From: Anaerolineae bacterium
GTDB lineage: Bacteria; Chloroflexota; Anaerolineae; Aggregatilineales; Phototrophicaceae
DNA length: 64,000 nucleotides
Direction of reading: 5' to 3'
Assembly: GCA_022821805.1 (NCBI GenBank)
Contig: JAJECX010000001.1
Span: 62,001-126,000, forward strand
Shown: positions 7,646 to 16,506 of the stretch, one piece after another
Position numbering within the stretch: position 1 is the first letter of the stretch
Layout: every line of letters starts with the position of its first letter
Made by a program: the position numbers and the translations under genes
Notes under the pieces: model-generated
What the model was told of the DNA's origin: nothing
Seen by the model: the letters and a program-made list of their open reading frames with translations, nothing else
Database searches by the model: none

Positions 7646-9184
7646 ATGTTTGAATCGCCGACAATCGCGGAATTCCTGGCGCAATCCAACCTGGCTTCCA
7701 CCCTGCCCGGCACCCTATTGCTCGCCTGGACGCTGCTTCTGGTCCTGATTGATCTCTTCGCCGGGGAAGAACGGGCGCATTGGACGCCGATAGCGGCTTG
7801 CATCGGCTTGGGCATCAGTTTTGTGGCGAATGTCTTCGTATACTCGCCGGCTGAGGGAGAGCAGATCGCGCTTTACGGCATGTTCATCGCCGATGCCTTC
7901 ACCGGATTCCTCAATATGGTGATTCTGGTCGCCACATTGATCGCGGTCTTGATGAGCTGGGATTATCTCAACCGCGCCGATATTCATCGCGGCGAATACT
8001 ATATCCTGGCGTTGATTTCGTCGGCTGGCGCCATGTTCATGGTGGCGGCGAATGACTTGATCATCATCTTCGTCGCCCTCGAACTGCTAAGCATTCCGCT
8101 GTACATATTGGCCGCCTTCCGCTCAATCAAGAACGACGGCAGCGAATTGTCGTTGAAGTCTGAAGAAAGCGGCATGAAGTATTTCATCCTGGGCGCCTTT
8201 TCAAGCGCCTTTCTTGTTTTCGGCGCGGCGCTGGTCTATGGCGCCACTGGCACGACGAATATCCCGCAGATATTCAGCATTGCAGGCGGGATCGTCGGGG
8301 GGACGTCGGCGGCGGCATTCTATTTGCTGATCGGCGCGGCGCTGCTCGTGGTCGGTTTGGGTTTCAAAGTGGCTGTTGTGCCCTTCCATATGTGGACGCC
8401 GGATGTATATGAAGGGGCGCCGACGCCGGTGACCGCCTTCATGAGCGTCACGGCAAAGGTGGGTGGCTTCGCGGCGCTGCTGCGCGTGCTGATTACCGGG
8501 CTCTCGGTCCTGGTCCTGGCGGAGGGCGGGGCAGCCGCCTGGCAATCGACAACGACGATTATCGCCATTTTGACTTTGGTGCTGGGCAACTTTGTCGCGA
8601 TATCGCAGCGCAATCTCAAGCGCATGCTGGCATACTCTTCAATCGCGCACGCTGGTTATATCATGGTTGCGGTGGCGGCGGCTGGCGCGGCCGATGTCGC
8701 TGACGCGGCTACACAGAGCGCGCTGGTTTACATGATGGCTTATATGTTCACCAATCTCGGCGCTTTCGCTGTCGTGATGGCGATCGAGCGAGAAGACGGC
8801 AGCGGCGGCAATATCGACGACATCACTGGATTGGCGAAGACACGGCCGCTGATGGCGATGGCGATGACTATCTTCATGCTCAGCCTGACCGGCATCCCGC
8901 TTACCGCCGGCTTCGTCGGCAAGTTCATGATATTTTCTTCGGCGATACAAGCCGGCTTGTTCGGCTTGGCAGTGATCGGCGTGCTGACCAGTGTCGTCAG
9001 CGCCTTCTATTATGTGCGTGTGGTCGTCAATATGTACCTGAGAGACAGCGAGGTCGATGCGCGGCCGGCGCTTGAAACGCCATACGTCCGCTGGGCGATC
9101 AATATATCGCTGGCGGGAACGATGATCTTCGGCATTTTCTATCCGCTAGCGACCAACCTCGTCAGCATGGTGAGCATCGTTTGA
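7646..9184 (+). CDS. nuoN: NADH-quinone oxidoreductase subunit N
   Basis: Third antiporter-like subunit, normally contacting NuoK and the end of the lateral helix. Glu146 in FVALELLSIPLYILAAF and Lys241 in GFKVAVVPFHMWTPDVYEG match the functional E. coli residues. Length is 512 residues. The start is preceded by TAGGAGAAGAC, overlapping the end of nuoM's spacing. This is the last nuo gene; the next 150 bases have no recognisable coding sequence or clear intrinsic terminator. Confidence 0.97.
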   Translation: MFESPTIAEFLAQSNLASTLPGTLLLAWTLLLVLIDLFAGEERAHWTPIAACIGLGISFVANVFVYSPAEGEQIALYGMFIADAFTGFLNMVILVATLIAVLMSWDYLNRADIHRGEYYILALISSAGAMFMVAANDLIIIFVALELLSIPLYILAAFRSIKNDGSELSLKSEESGMKYFILGAFSSAFLVFGAALVYGATGTTNIPQIFSIAGGIVGGTSAAAFYLLIGAALLVVGLGFKVAVVPFHMWTPDVYEGAPTPVTAFMSVTAKVGGFAALLRVLITGLSVLVLAEGGAAAWQSTTTIIAILTLVLGNFVAISQRNLKRMLAYSSIAHAGYIMVAVAAAGAADVADAATQSALVYMMAYMFTNLGAFAVVMAIEREDGSGGNIDDITGLAKTRPLMAMAMTIFMLSLTGIPLTAGFVGKFMIFSSAIQAGLFGLAVIGVLTSVVSAFYYVRVVVNMYLRDSEVDARPALETPYVRWAINISLAGTMIFGIFYPLATNLVSMVSIV

Positions 9185-9340
9185 GCCTGGCTGCAAGGAG
9201 ACAGTCCGCGCTTACGGGGTTGAGCGGTCGCTCGCCTCGTTTTCATTTCTTGCAAGTTTCGGTATCATGACTGCGGCTTTGACAGACGGTCGATCATGTT
9301 GACCTCAGTATCGCTCACGAGGCGGGATAAGGTCAGAGAA

Positions 9341-9868
9341 ATGTCTTACTCCGAGAAACTATCGAGCGAATTGCTTGCGGATCTGAAGCGGAACCGAGAT
9401 GGTCGCCTGTCTTCGCGGCAGCGCATCGAGTTGGTGACCGAGCCGCTGGCGACGCTCCTGCTGCTTTCCGTGCCGCTTATCTTGATTGCGGGACGTTATG
9501 GTCCGGCCGGCCGCGCGTTCGTTCTGGCGCTGGTGGTCGGCTTCGCGCTTACCATTGTCATGCGCGTGCTGCGATTCTCTCGGGTCAAGCTCTGCTATCG
9601 CGTACTCTTCGCCGAGCGGCTGTCGGCGCGTTGGATGTTCTGGCGCAAAACGAACCTGACAGACAGATCGGGCGACGCCTTTCGCTTTGATCACCGGCTT
9701 TCGCGCAAGACCAAGATTAAGCCGGATCAGTCATTGCATGTCTATTATGTTGAGGCTGCCGGAAGGCGAATCTTGCTGAACATGACACCGCGCGATCATC
9801 CGCAAGCCGACTTCGCCGAGCCCAGCGACAACTTCACCTACGCTGGCGGTACGCTTTATGGCGACTGA
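9341..9868 (+). CDS. Small two-helix membrane protein of unknown function
   Basis: Not recognised as a named family. The 175-residue product has a basic N-terminal segment, two adjacent hydrophobic helices (around PLATLLLLSVPLILIAG and FVLALVVGFALTIVMRVL), and a C-terminal cytosolic part rich in Arg and Asp with a few predicted strands (HVYYVEAAGRRILLN). I chose ATG 9341 over ATG 9296 because AAGG lies upstream of the former and nothing resembling a ribosome-binding site lies upstream of the latter. It overlaps the following YbaK-type gene by 11 bases, so the two are probably co-translated. Confidence 0.6.
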   Translation: MSYSEKLSSELLADLKRNRDGRLSSRQRIELVTEPLATLLLLSVPLILIAGRYGPAGRAFVLALVVGFALTIVMRVLRFSRVKLCYRVLFAERLSARWMFWRKTNLTDRSGDAFRFDHRLSRKTKIKPDQSLHVYYVEAAGRRILLNMTPRDHPQADFAEPSDNFTYAGGTLYGD

Positions 9869-10400
9869 GCAAGGCGGCGCGCAGCGCAATGACGACCCGC
9901 AATCGCGCGATGACATGCGAGTGATGAGAGTAGAGCAGGTGCAGGCGGCGCTGGATCGCCTGCAGCTCGGCATCCAAGTTGTCACATACGACAGTTCCAC
10001 CGCCACTTCTCAGCAAGCGGCGGAAAATGTCGGCTGTCAGTTGGGGCAGATCGTCAAGAGCCTCGGTTATATGATCGATAAGACCACTCCCGTGTTGATT
10101 TTGGCCAGCGGTGATCAATCAATTGACGAGCGCAAGCTGGGCGCGATGTTTGGGGTCGGACGCAAGAAAACGCGCATGATGAACGCCAAACAGTGCGTCG
10201 AAGTGCTTGGGTACGCGCCTGGTGGAGTCCCGCCTATTGCTCATCGGACGGACGGTCTCACCATATTGCTGGATGAAACATTGCAGCGATTCGAGACAGT
10301 CTACGCGGCTGGTGGCGCCGCCAACGCGATCTTCCCCGTGAAGTTGTCGATACTTGAAGAGGTGACGGGCGGCATATTCGCTGACCTGGCAAGGACTTGA
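9858..10400 (+). CDS. YbaK/EbsC-type aminoacyl-tRNA deacylase
   Basis: Cytosolic trans-editing enzyme family (Cys-tRNA(Pro) deacylase YbaK and relatives) that removes wrongly attached amino acids from tRNA. The conserved lysine lies in IVKSLGYMID (Lys67), followed by LASGDQSIDERKL and the GYAPGGVPP loop; these are characteristic of the family. The 180-residue length includes about 20 non-conserved N-terminal residues, so the real start could be the internal ATG at residue 20. It overlaps the upstream gene by 11 bases and ends 25 bases from the convergent mfd gene. Substrate specificity cannot be read from the sequence. Confidence 0.85.
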   Translation: MATEQGGAQRNDDPQSRDDMRVMRVEQVQAALDRLQLGIQVVTYDSSTATSQQAAENVGCQLGQIVKSLGYMIDKTTPVLILASGDQSIDERKLGAMFGVGRKKTRMMNAKQCVEVLGYAPGGVPPIAHRTDGLTILLDETLQRFETVYAAGGAANAIFPVKLSILEEVTGGIFADLART

Positions 10401-10425
10401 TGGCCGGCACGCGAAAGCGCCCACG

Positions 10426-13400
10426 CTAGGGGCTGAAGGCGCCGACGAGTTTGATGCTGTCCTCCAGCGCCTCCAGAATTTCCAGCAATCGCGCTTGCCA
10501 GCGCCCTTCCTCAGCCCGTAGCCGCACATCGGTGCGTGTGACATTGACGTCTTCCCCAAGCGTCAGTGATAGTAGCTCGCGGTTGATGGTGGCCAAGAAA
10601 GGCAGCTTGATTCGCACTTCAGCGCGCGGCAGCAAAACGTGGGTAGCGTGGATCGCCTGCGCCATGACCTTGACCCGAATCTGATAGAGCAGCCCTTCGA
10701 CCGCGGCTGGCAGCGGACCAAAGCGGTCGACCAGTTCGGCGCGCATCAGTTCAATTTCGTCGATGCTTTTGATGTCGCCAATGCGTCGATATAGCTGCAG
10801 GCGCAGCGCCATCTCCGGGATCCAATCGGTGGGAAAGTAGGCTGGCAACGGCAGGTCGATGATGAGACGCTCGCGCGCGGAGGCGGGCGAAGCGGCGGCA
10901 TCGCCAGCGGATGCGCCGCCCTGCTGATCTTTGACCGCCTGCTGCAGCATCTCGGTGTAGAGATGCAAGCCGACGCTTGCGATATGCCCCGATTGCCGCA
11001 TGCTGAGGATGTCGCCGCTGCCGCGCATTTCCAGGTCCCGTATCGCGATTTGAAAGCCGGCGCCCAGCTGCGTGTTTTCCGCCAGGGTCTCCAGACGGGT
11101 GCGCGCCTCTTGCGTGAGCGTGCCGGCAGCGTAAAAGAAGTAGGCGTAGGCTTGCTGCGCCGAACGCCCAACCCGCCCGCGCAGTTGATAAAGCTGGGCG
11201 ACGCCAAAGTAATCGGCGCGATCGACAAGCAGGGTGTTGACGCGCGGCATATCGATGCCATTCTCGATGATGGAAGTTGAAATCAAGATGTCGTATTCGC
11301 CGCGTGTGAACTCGGACATGACTTTTTCCAGCGCGCGCGGCGCCATCTGCCCATGCGCGATGGCTATAGACGCTTCCGGCGCGATGCGCGCTATCCTGTT
11401 GCGAATGATATGGATCGACTTGACGCGGTTGTGCACGACGAAGACTTGACCGCCGCGCTCAAGCTCGCGCATGATCGCATGTCGCGCCAGCTTGTCGTCC
11501 CAAGAACCGACTTGCGTGATCACCGGCAGGCGCTCTTCCGGCGGCGACTGAATCATGCTGATATCGCGGATGCCACTCAAGCTCAAATAGAGCGTGCGCG
11601 GTATCGGCGTCGCCGTCAGCGTCAAGATGTCGATGCGCGAGCGCAGCTTCTTGAAATGTTCCTTGTGCTTGACGCCAAAGCGTTGCTCTTCGTCAATGAT
11701 CATCAGACCAAGCTGCTTGAAACCTATGTCTGCCGAAAGCAGGCGGTGCGTCCCGATCACAATGTCGACCTCGCCGCTGGACAGGCGATCGCGGATCTCC
11801 TTCTGCTGCGCCTTGCTGCGAAAGCGGGAGAGCATCTCGATCACCACCGGAAAGGCTTTCAAGCGCGCCGTGAAATTGTCATAGTGCTGCTGCGCAAGCA
11901 CCGTGGTCGGCACCAGCACGGCGACCTGGGCGCCATCTTGTACCGACTTAAAGGCGGCGCGCAAGGCGACTTCGGTCTTTCCGAAGCCGACATCGCCGCA
12001 TACCAAGCGATCCATCGGCTTGCGGCTGTGCATATCGGCTTTGACTTCTTGAATGACCCGCAGCTGATCCTCGGTCTCGACAAATGGAAAGCCGGCTTCC
12101 ATTTCATGCTGCCAGGCGCTGTCCGGGCTGAAGGCGATCCCGGAGGCTTGCGCGCGCCGGCTGTATATCTGGAGCAGTTCCTTCGCTTCTTCCTCGGCGT
12201 TGCGTCGCGCTTTATCGCGGGCCTTAATCCATTGGTCCGGCTTGCCCAGTTGGTTGAGTTTCGGTGGGGTTTCTTCGGCGCCGACATAGCGCGATAGCCG
12301 ATCGGACTGGTGGATTGGAACGTAGATGGTATCGGCATTCTGATATTCGACCAGCAGGTATTCGCGCTCGGCCGCGCTGACGGTGCGGTGGCGCATGCCC
12401 ATGAAGCGGCCGATGCCAAAGTCGACATGCACCACATGGGCGCCGATCTCCCAATCGGTGTAAGAGGTATCGGCCGCCACCCTGGAGCGCGCGCCCTTGG
12501 CTTCACTGCGGCGCCGCGGTTCCGGGCGCGACCAGCCGAATATCTCGGCGTCAGTGATGAAATGCAGCGCGCCACCGTCGCTCGCCAGTGACCAGCCTTC
12601 AGCCGCCGATCCGCGTACGAAGCGCAGTGAACCTGGCGGTGGCGCCTCATCTATGACTTCCACCGATGGGATGTATGCCGACGCATCCTGCTCGTACCAG
12701 AGGTTCTCAAGGCGCTCCACCTGTTCGGTGATGATTACGGCGCGGTCGCCGCGATTGCGCAATTGTCGCACGCGATTGAGCATCGGGCGCAGTTGACCGC
12801 CAAAGCGTTCGCCCGGCGCAAAGTCACGAGGCGCTTCGCTCGCCGGTTGATTGGCAAGCGAAACGCAGGTCAAGCGCTCAATTTCGGATTGCAGGGCGCC
12901 CCAGGGCACATAAGGCGCCGGATGATCGGGCTTTATGCGTGAAGTAGACATCGCGTCGGCGCGGTTTTCTTCCGCGGTCTCGATTATTTCTTGCGCCGTC
13001 ATTTCCAGGAATTCCGGCTCTTCCACAAGCACGAGCGCGTTGTCCGGCGCGTAATCCAGCAGGCTGGCGCGCTCGTCGTAGAGGAGCGGCAGGTAGCGCT
13101 CGAGGTGAGCGAAGGCGCTCCCTTGGCGCAGAGACTCGATATCGGCGCTGAGGCTTGTAGCGCCCTGGTCGTTGTCGCCATTCGCCTTGAACTGCAAGTC
13201 GAGTTTGGCGCCGACCGTTGGCGTCAATCGCGGCAGCGCTTCCCGCGCAGGCACGATTCTCGCCGAATCCACGCGCTTGACGCTGCGCTGGTCGCCCGGG
13301 TCGAACAACCGCAGGCTTTCAATTTCGTCGTCAAAGAACTCAATGCGCAGCGGATATTCGCTCGCCAAGGGAAAGATGTCGAGGATGCCCCCGCGCCGGC

Positions 13401-13944
13401 TGAAGGTCCCGGGTTCGATCACAACCGGCGCCGGTTCGTATCCGATTCCGATCCAGCGCAGAATCAGCGACTCCATTTGGAACTGCCGGCCGGTCTCGAT
13501 CTCGATGGTTGCTGCGCGGAATGTATGCAGCGGCATCGTCGCCTGCATCAGCGCGCGCGCCGAGGCAACCACAATGGGGCGCGTCCGGTGGCCTCCGAAG
13601 GCGAGGGCGGAAAGCGTGTCGATGCGGTTGCGGATGACGCTGGCGTCCCAGGGCGCGCGATCGTAGAAGAGGGCGGAAGGCTCGGCGAAGCGATACAGGC
13701 GCGCGCTGTCTTCGAGCCAGAGAGGCAGCTGCTCGCTGACGTTGTAAGCGCGGCGCACAGCAGCGGTCAGATAAATTACGGGACCGCCCCAGTCATCGGC
13801 TAGCGCCGCCAGCAAGAACGGGCGCGCCGAACGCACGATATTGAAGGAATCGCTGCGGCTGCCAGCCACGAATTGGGCGAGCAGGGTCTGATAACCCCTG
13901 CATTCGCGCAAGAGGTCAAGCAGGCCCGAGAGGTGCTGTGCCAT
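10426..13944 (-). CDS. mfd: Transcription-repair coupling factor (ATP-dependent translocase)
   Basis: Releases stalled RNA polymerase at DNA damage and recruits UvrA. The N-terminal UvrB-like modules contain GTFSRRGGILDIFP; the RNA-polymerase-interacting (CarD-like) domain has VVHVDFGIGRFMGM; the helicase core has Walker A GDVGFGKTEVALRAAF, DEEQRFGV and TATPIPRTL; the C-terminal TRCF domain follows. Length is 1172 residues, normal. I chose ATG 13944 (MAQHLSGLL, with AAAGG upstream); the frame can be extended 30 residues to 14034, but that extension looks non-conserved. It is transcribed divergently from the serine hydrolase at 14127. Confidence 0.96.
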   Translation of the reverse strand: MAQHLSGLLDLLRECRGYQTLLAQFVAGSRSDSFNIVRSARPFLLAALADDWGGPVIYLTAAVRRAYNVSEQLPLWLEDSARLYRFAEPSALFYDRAPWDASVIRNRIDTLSALAFGGHRTRPIVVASARALMQATMPLHTFRAATIEIETGRQFQMESLILRWIGIGYEPAPVVIEPGTFSRRGGILDIFPLASEYPLRIEFFDDEIESLRLFDPGDQRSVKRVDSARIVPAREALPRLTPTVGAKLDLQFKANGDNDQGATSLSADIESLRQGSAFAHLERYLPLLYDERASLLDYAPDNALVLVEEPEFLEMTAQEIIETAEENRADAMSTSRIKPDHPAPYVPWGALQSEIERLTCVSLANQPASEAPRDFAPGERFGGQLRPMLNRVRQLRNRGDRAVIITEQVERLENLWYEQDASAYIPSVEVIDEAPPPGSLRFVRGSAAEGWSLASDGGALHFITDAEIFGWSRPEPRRRSEAKGARSRVAADTSYTDWEIGAHVVHVDFGIGRFMGMRHRTVSAAEREYLLVEYQNADTIYVPIHQSDRLSRYVGAEETPPKLNQLGKPDQWIKARDKARRNAEEEAKELLQIYSRRAQASGIAFSPDSAWQHEMEAGFPFVETEDQLRVIQEVKADMHSRKPMDRLVCGDVGFGKTEVALRAAFKSVQDGAQVAVLVPTTVLAQQHYDNFTARLKAFPVVIEMLSRFRSKAQQKEIRDRLSSGEVDIVIGTHRLLSADIGFKQLGLMIIDEEQRFGVKHKEHFKKLRSRIDILTLTATPIPRTLYLSLSGIRDISMIQSPPEERLPVITQVGSWDDKLARHAIMRELERGGQVFVVHNRVKSIHIIRNRIARIAPEASIAIAHGQMAPRALEKVMSEFTRGEYDILISTSIIENGIDMPRVNTLLVDRADYFGVAQLYQLRGRVGRSAQQAYAYFFYAAGTLTQEARTRLETLAENTQLGAGFQIAIRDLEMRGSGDILSMRQSGHIASVGLHLYTEMLQQAVKDQQGGASAGDAAASPASARERLIIDLPLPAYFPTDWIPEMALRLQLYRRIGDIKSIDEIELMRAELVDRFGPLPAAVEGLLYQIRVKVMAQAIHATHVLLPRAEVRIKLPFLATINRELLSLTLGEDVNVTRTDVRLRAEEGRWQARLLEILEALEDSIKLVGAFSP

Positions 13945-14126
13945 TTTTGCCTTTGATAGCTGGGTGATTGCGACGCACAAGTATATCAGAGTCGCGATTG
14001 CGGAACTAGAGACGGTCGCGCAATTGCCGCCCATCAGATCTTTGCGCCAGCGCGTGAATCGACAGTGGTAAAATCACCCGCGGCAGAAGTAAATCGCTGC
14101 GAGCTAATCGTTTCGGAGCTTCTCTT

Positions 14127-15269
14127 GTGACGGGTATCGTTCGAAAACTCTGTATAGCGCTTTTCATGGTCGCGGTTGTCTCGGTTTCGGCACAAACGCG
14201 GGATACGCAGCATGCCGCCTGCGATACGACCGACCGCAGACTGCAGAGCCGCTTCTATCAGCGCGGCTACGCGCCGGATGATCAGACCGACGACGACCTG
14301 TGGCGCTATTTCGATTTTGAAGCGCAAGGCATTGATCGAAGCATCATGGACGGGGGGCTGGCGTTACTGGCCGAGTCGCCTACTCGGCAATCACTAATTC
14401 TGATACGGAACGGCTATGTCGTTCACGAAGCCTATTTTAATGGCAGCCGCGCCACCGACAGCAATAATATCGCCAGCGTCTCCAAAAGCATGCTTTCGGC
14501 GCTGATTGGCATCGCTATCGAGCAGGGACATATCCAATCAACCGATGATCGAATCGCCGATTATCTGCCCGAGCACTTTAAAGCTGTTGCCGATCCGAAA
14601 CTGCGCGAGCTGACGCTCCACCAGATGTTGACGATGACGCATGGGCTGGCATGGGAGGAAAACGAGACCGAGCGCATGCTGAACCGCAGCGAAGATTGGG
14701 TGGCGGATATCTTGAGCTTGCCGTTGCGCAACGAGCCAGGGTCAGTTTTTCACTACAGCACCGGCGCATCGCAGGTGATGTCGGCTGTTCTTACGGAGGC
14801 GACTGGCATGAGCGCCTGCGATTTCGCTCATCGATTCTTGTTTGAGCCGCTTGGCATCGAAGCCGAATTCTGGGGCGTCGGTCCGCAAGGATATTTCAGC
14901 GGCGGCCACAGCGTGAGCATGACCGCTCGGGAAGTGGCGCGTTTCGGCCAGCTGTTTCTTGACGAGGGGCGCTGGCAGGGCGAGCAGGTTGTGCCCGGTT
15001 GGTGGGTGGCTGCTTCGACGGCGCCGCAAATCGACATCGGCAACAATTACGCAGGTTATGGCTACTACTGGTGGCTAAACTACATCGCCAATTACGATAT
15101 GTATTCGGCGCTAGGGGCGGGCGGACAGATTCTGCACATCATTCCCGAGCTGGAGCTAGTGATGGTGACTACACACAGTTTTCGCGGCAATCAGCGCGAT
15201 TACGCGGAAGAAGCCGAGTCGTATCAGTTCCTGTGGGAAACCCTCATTCCAGCGATCGAAGGCCCCTAA
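14127..15269 (+). CDS. Secreted serine hydrolase, beta-lactamase class C fold
   Basis: The N-terminus is a signal peptide (RKLCIALFMVAVVSVSAQ, likely cleaved after SAQ), so the product is exported. The active-site SxxK motif is SVSK (Ser117, Lys120), and a tyrosine motif is seen in FHYSTGASQ. The family covers class C beta-lactamases, D,D-peptidases and esterases; nothing here settles the substrate. Length is 380 residues. The GTG start has GGAG about ten bases upstream and is needed for the positive n-region of the signal. The gene ends with a 4-base tail-to-tail overlap with another member of the same fold on the other strand. Confidence 0.85.
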   Translation: MTGIVRKLCIALFMVAVVSVSAQTRDTQHAACDTTDRRLQSRFYQRGYAPDDQTDDDLWRYFDFEAQGIDRSIMDGGLALLAESPTRQSLILIRNGYVVHEAYFNGSRATDSNNIASVSKSMLSALIGIAIEQGHIQSTDDRIADYLPEHFKAVADPKLRELTLHQMLTMTHGLAWEENETERMLNRSEDWVADILSLPLRNEPGSVFHYSTGASQVMSAVLTEATGMSACDFAHRFLFEPLGIEAEFWGVGPQGYFSGGHSVSMTAREVARFGQLFLDEGRWQGEQVVPGWWVAASTAPQIDIGNNYAGYGYYWWLNYIANYDMYSALGAGGQILHIIPELELVMVTTHSFRGNQRDYAEEAESYQFLWETLIPAIEGP

Positions 15270-16474
15270 TCCACCAGCGCTTGGTAGGTCAGGGCGCGGA
15301 AGTTCTGCTGGAAGAGCAGCATATTATCCATCAATTGCGTCATGATGATGCCGACCAGCCGCTCTTGCGGATCGACCCAGAAGTTGGTCGCCGCGGCGCC
15401 GCTCCAGCCATAATTTCCATCGGAGTTGAGGACGCCCGTTTGCGCCGCGTCCATGACGACATCAAAACCGAGCCCGAAGCCCCGTCCTGGGATGGGGGCC
15501 GGTCCGATTGCGAGCGGCAGCAGTTCCGGTCTGATATGATTCCGGGTCATGAATTCGAGTGTCTTGCGCCCGATGATCCGCACATCACCCAATCTGCCCT
15601 GGTTCAGGAGCATATTGGCGAAGCGCCAGTAATCGGCAGTGGTGGAGACCAAACCACCGCCGCCAGAGGGCGCGCTCGCCGGTTTGCTGTAGTCGTGGAA
15701 GGGGATATTGGGCGCGCCTTTGTATTCGCGGAATCCGCCGGTCTGCGGCAGATGCTGATAAAGCTTAGCGAAGCGGTCAAGTTTATCGGCCGAAACGTGA
15801 AAGGCAGTGTCGATCATACCGAGCGGCTGAAAGATCTCCGCCGCGAGATAGTCCTCAAATGGCATTTCAGCCAGCACCTGCAAGAGGTAACCGCAGACAT
15901 CGGTCGCGATGCTGTAATTCCAGGCGCTGCCCGGCTGAAAGCGCAGCGGCAGCTCAGCCATGCCGGTGATCTTCGCTTCGAGCGTGGCACTTTCGCTGCG
16001 GAAGATAGAATTGCGATACATCTCATCAATTGGCGTATCGAGGAAGAAGCCGTAGCTCAGACCGGCGGTATGCGTGAGCAGATGATGGATCGTCATCGGC
16101 GGATTCTGCGGCTCGAGCTGCTGGCCCAGGTAACCGAGCCCGCTGAGGACCTTGGTCCTGCCAAATTGCGGAATATAGCGGCTGACCGGCTCGGCTAGAT
16201 GAAACTTGCCCCGCTCGTAGAGCTGCATCAGCGCGATCGAGGTGATTGGCTTGGTCATGCTGTAGATGCGAAAAATGGTATCGAGTTCCATCGGCAGTTT
16301 GTTTTCGGCATCGCGGAAGCCGCAAGCCTCAAAATGCGCGACTTCCGATTCGCGCGCGACCAGCGTGACGAAGCCGGCCACCTTGCCATTGTCGACATAT
16401 TGCTGCAGGCGCGTCTGGATATTGCCCAACCGTTCCGCTGAAATGCCTACCGTTTCCGGCGCTACTATCTGCAT
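15266..16474 (-). CDS. Cytosolic serine hydrolase, beta-lactamase/EstB-like
   Basis: Second beta-lactamase-fold protein, 402 residues. The SxxK motif is SMTK (Ser72, Lys75, in IYSMTKPITSIALMQLYERG), the Tyr motif is in WNYSIATDVCGY, and a late glycine-rich stretch (SGAAATNFWVDP) matches the position of the KTG/HxG box. The wording of the motifs is closest to EstB-like esterases and D-aminopeptidase relatives. No signal peptide is seen. The upstream ATG is preceded by GGAGAGGC. It is oriented tail-to-tail with the 14127 gene and is only distantly similar to it. Confidence 0.85.
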   Translation of the reverse strand: MQIVAPETVGISAERLGNIQTRLQQYVDNGKVAGFVTLVARESEVAHFEACGFRDAENKLPMELDTIFRIYSMTKPITSIALMQLYERGKFHLAEPVSRYIPQFGRTKVLSGLGYLGQQLEPQNPPMTIHHLLTHTAGLSYGFFLDTPIDEMYRNSIFRSESATLEAKITGMAELPLRFQPGSAWNYSIATDVCGYLLQVLAEMPFEDYLAAEIFQPLGMIDTAFHVSADKLDRFAKLYQHLPQTGGFREYKGAPNIPFHDYSKPASAPSGGGGLVSTTADYWRFANMLLNQGRLGDVRIIGRKTLEFMTRNHIRPELLPLAIGPAPIPGRGFGLGFDVVMDAAQTGVLNSDGNYGWSGAAATNFWVDPQERLVGIIMTQLMDNMLLFQQNFRALTYQALVD

Positions 16475-16506
16475 GTGGATGCCTCTCCTGTCATTTGAAT
16501 CAAGCT

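Noticed and set aside
9279..9284. TTGACA box upstream of the small membrane protein
   Set aside because: No -10-like hexamer 16-18 bases downstream.
11353..12297. Long plus-strand open frame of 314 residues
   Set aside because: Antisense to mfd; composition is that of a reverse-frame shadow and no family motifs are present.
14999..16198. Plus-strand open frame of 399 residues
   Set aside because: Opposite the cytosolic beta-lactamase-fold gene, whose motifs are complete; the plus frame has no recognisable domain.
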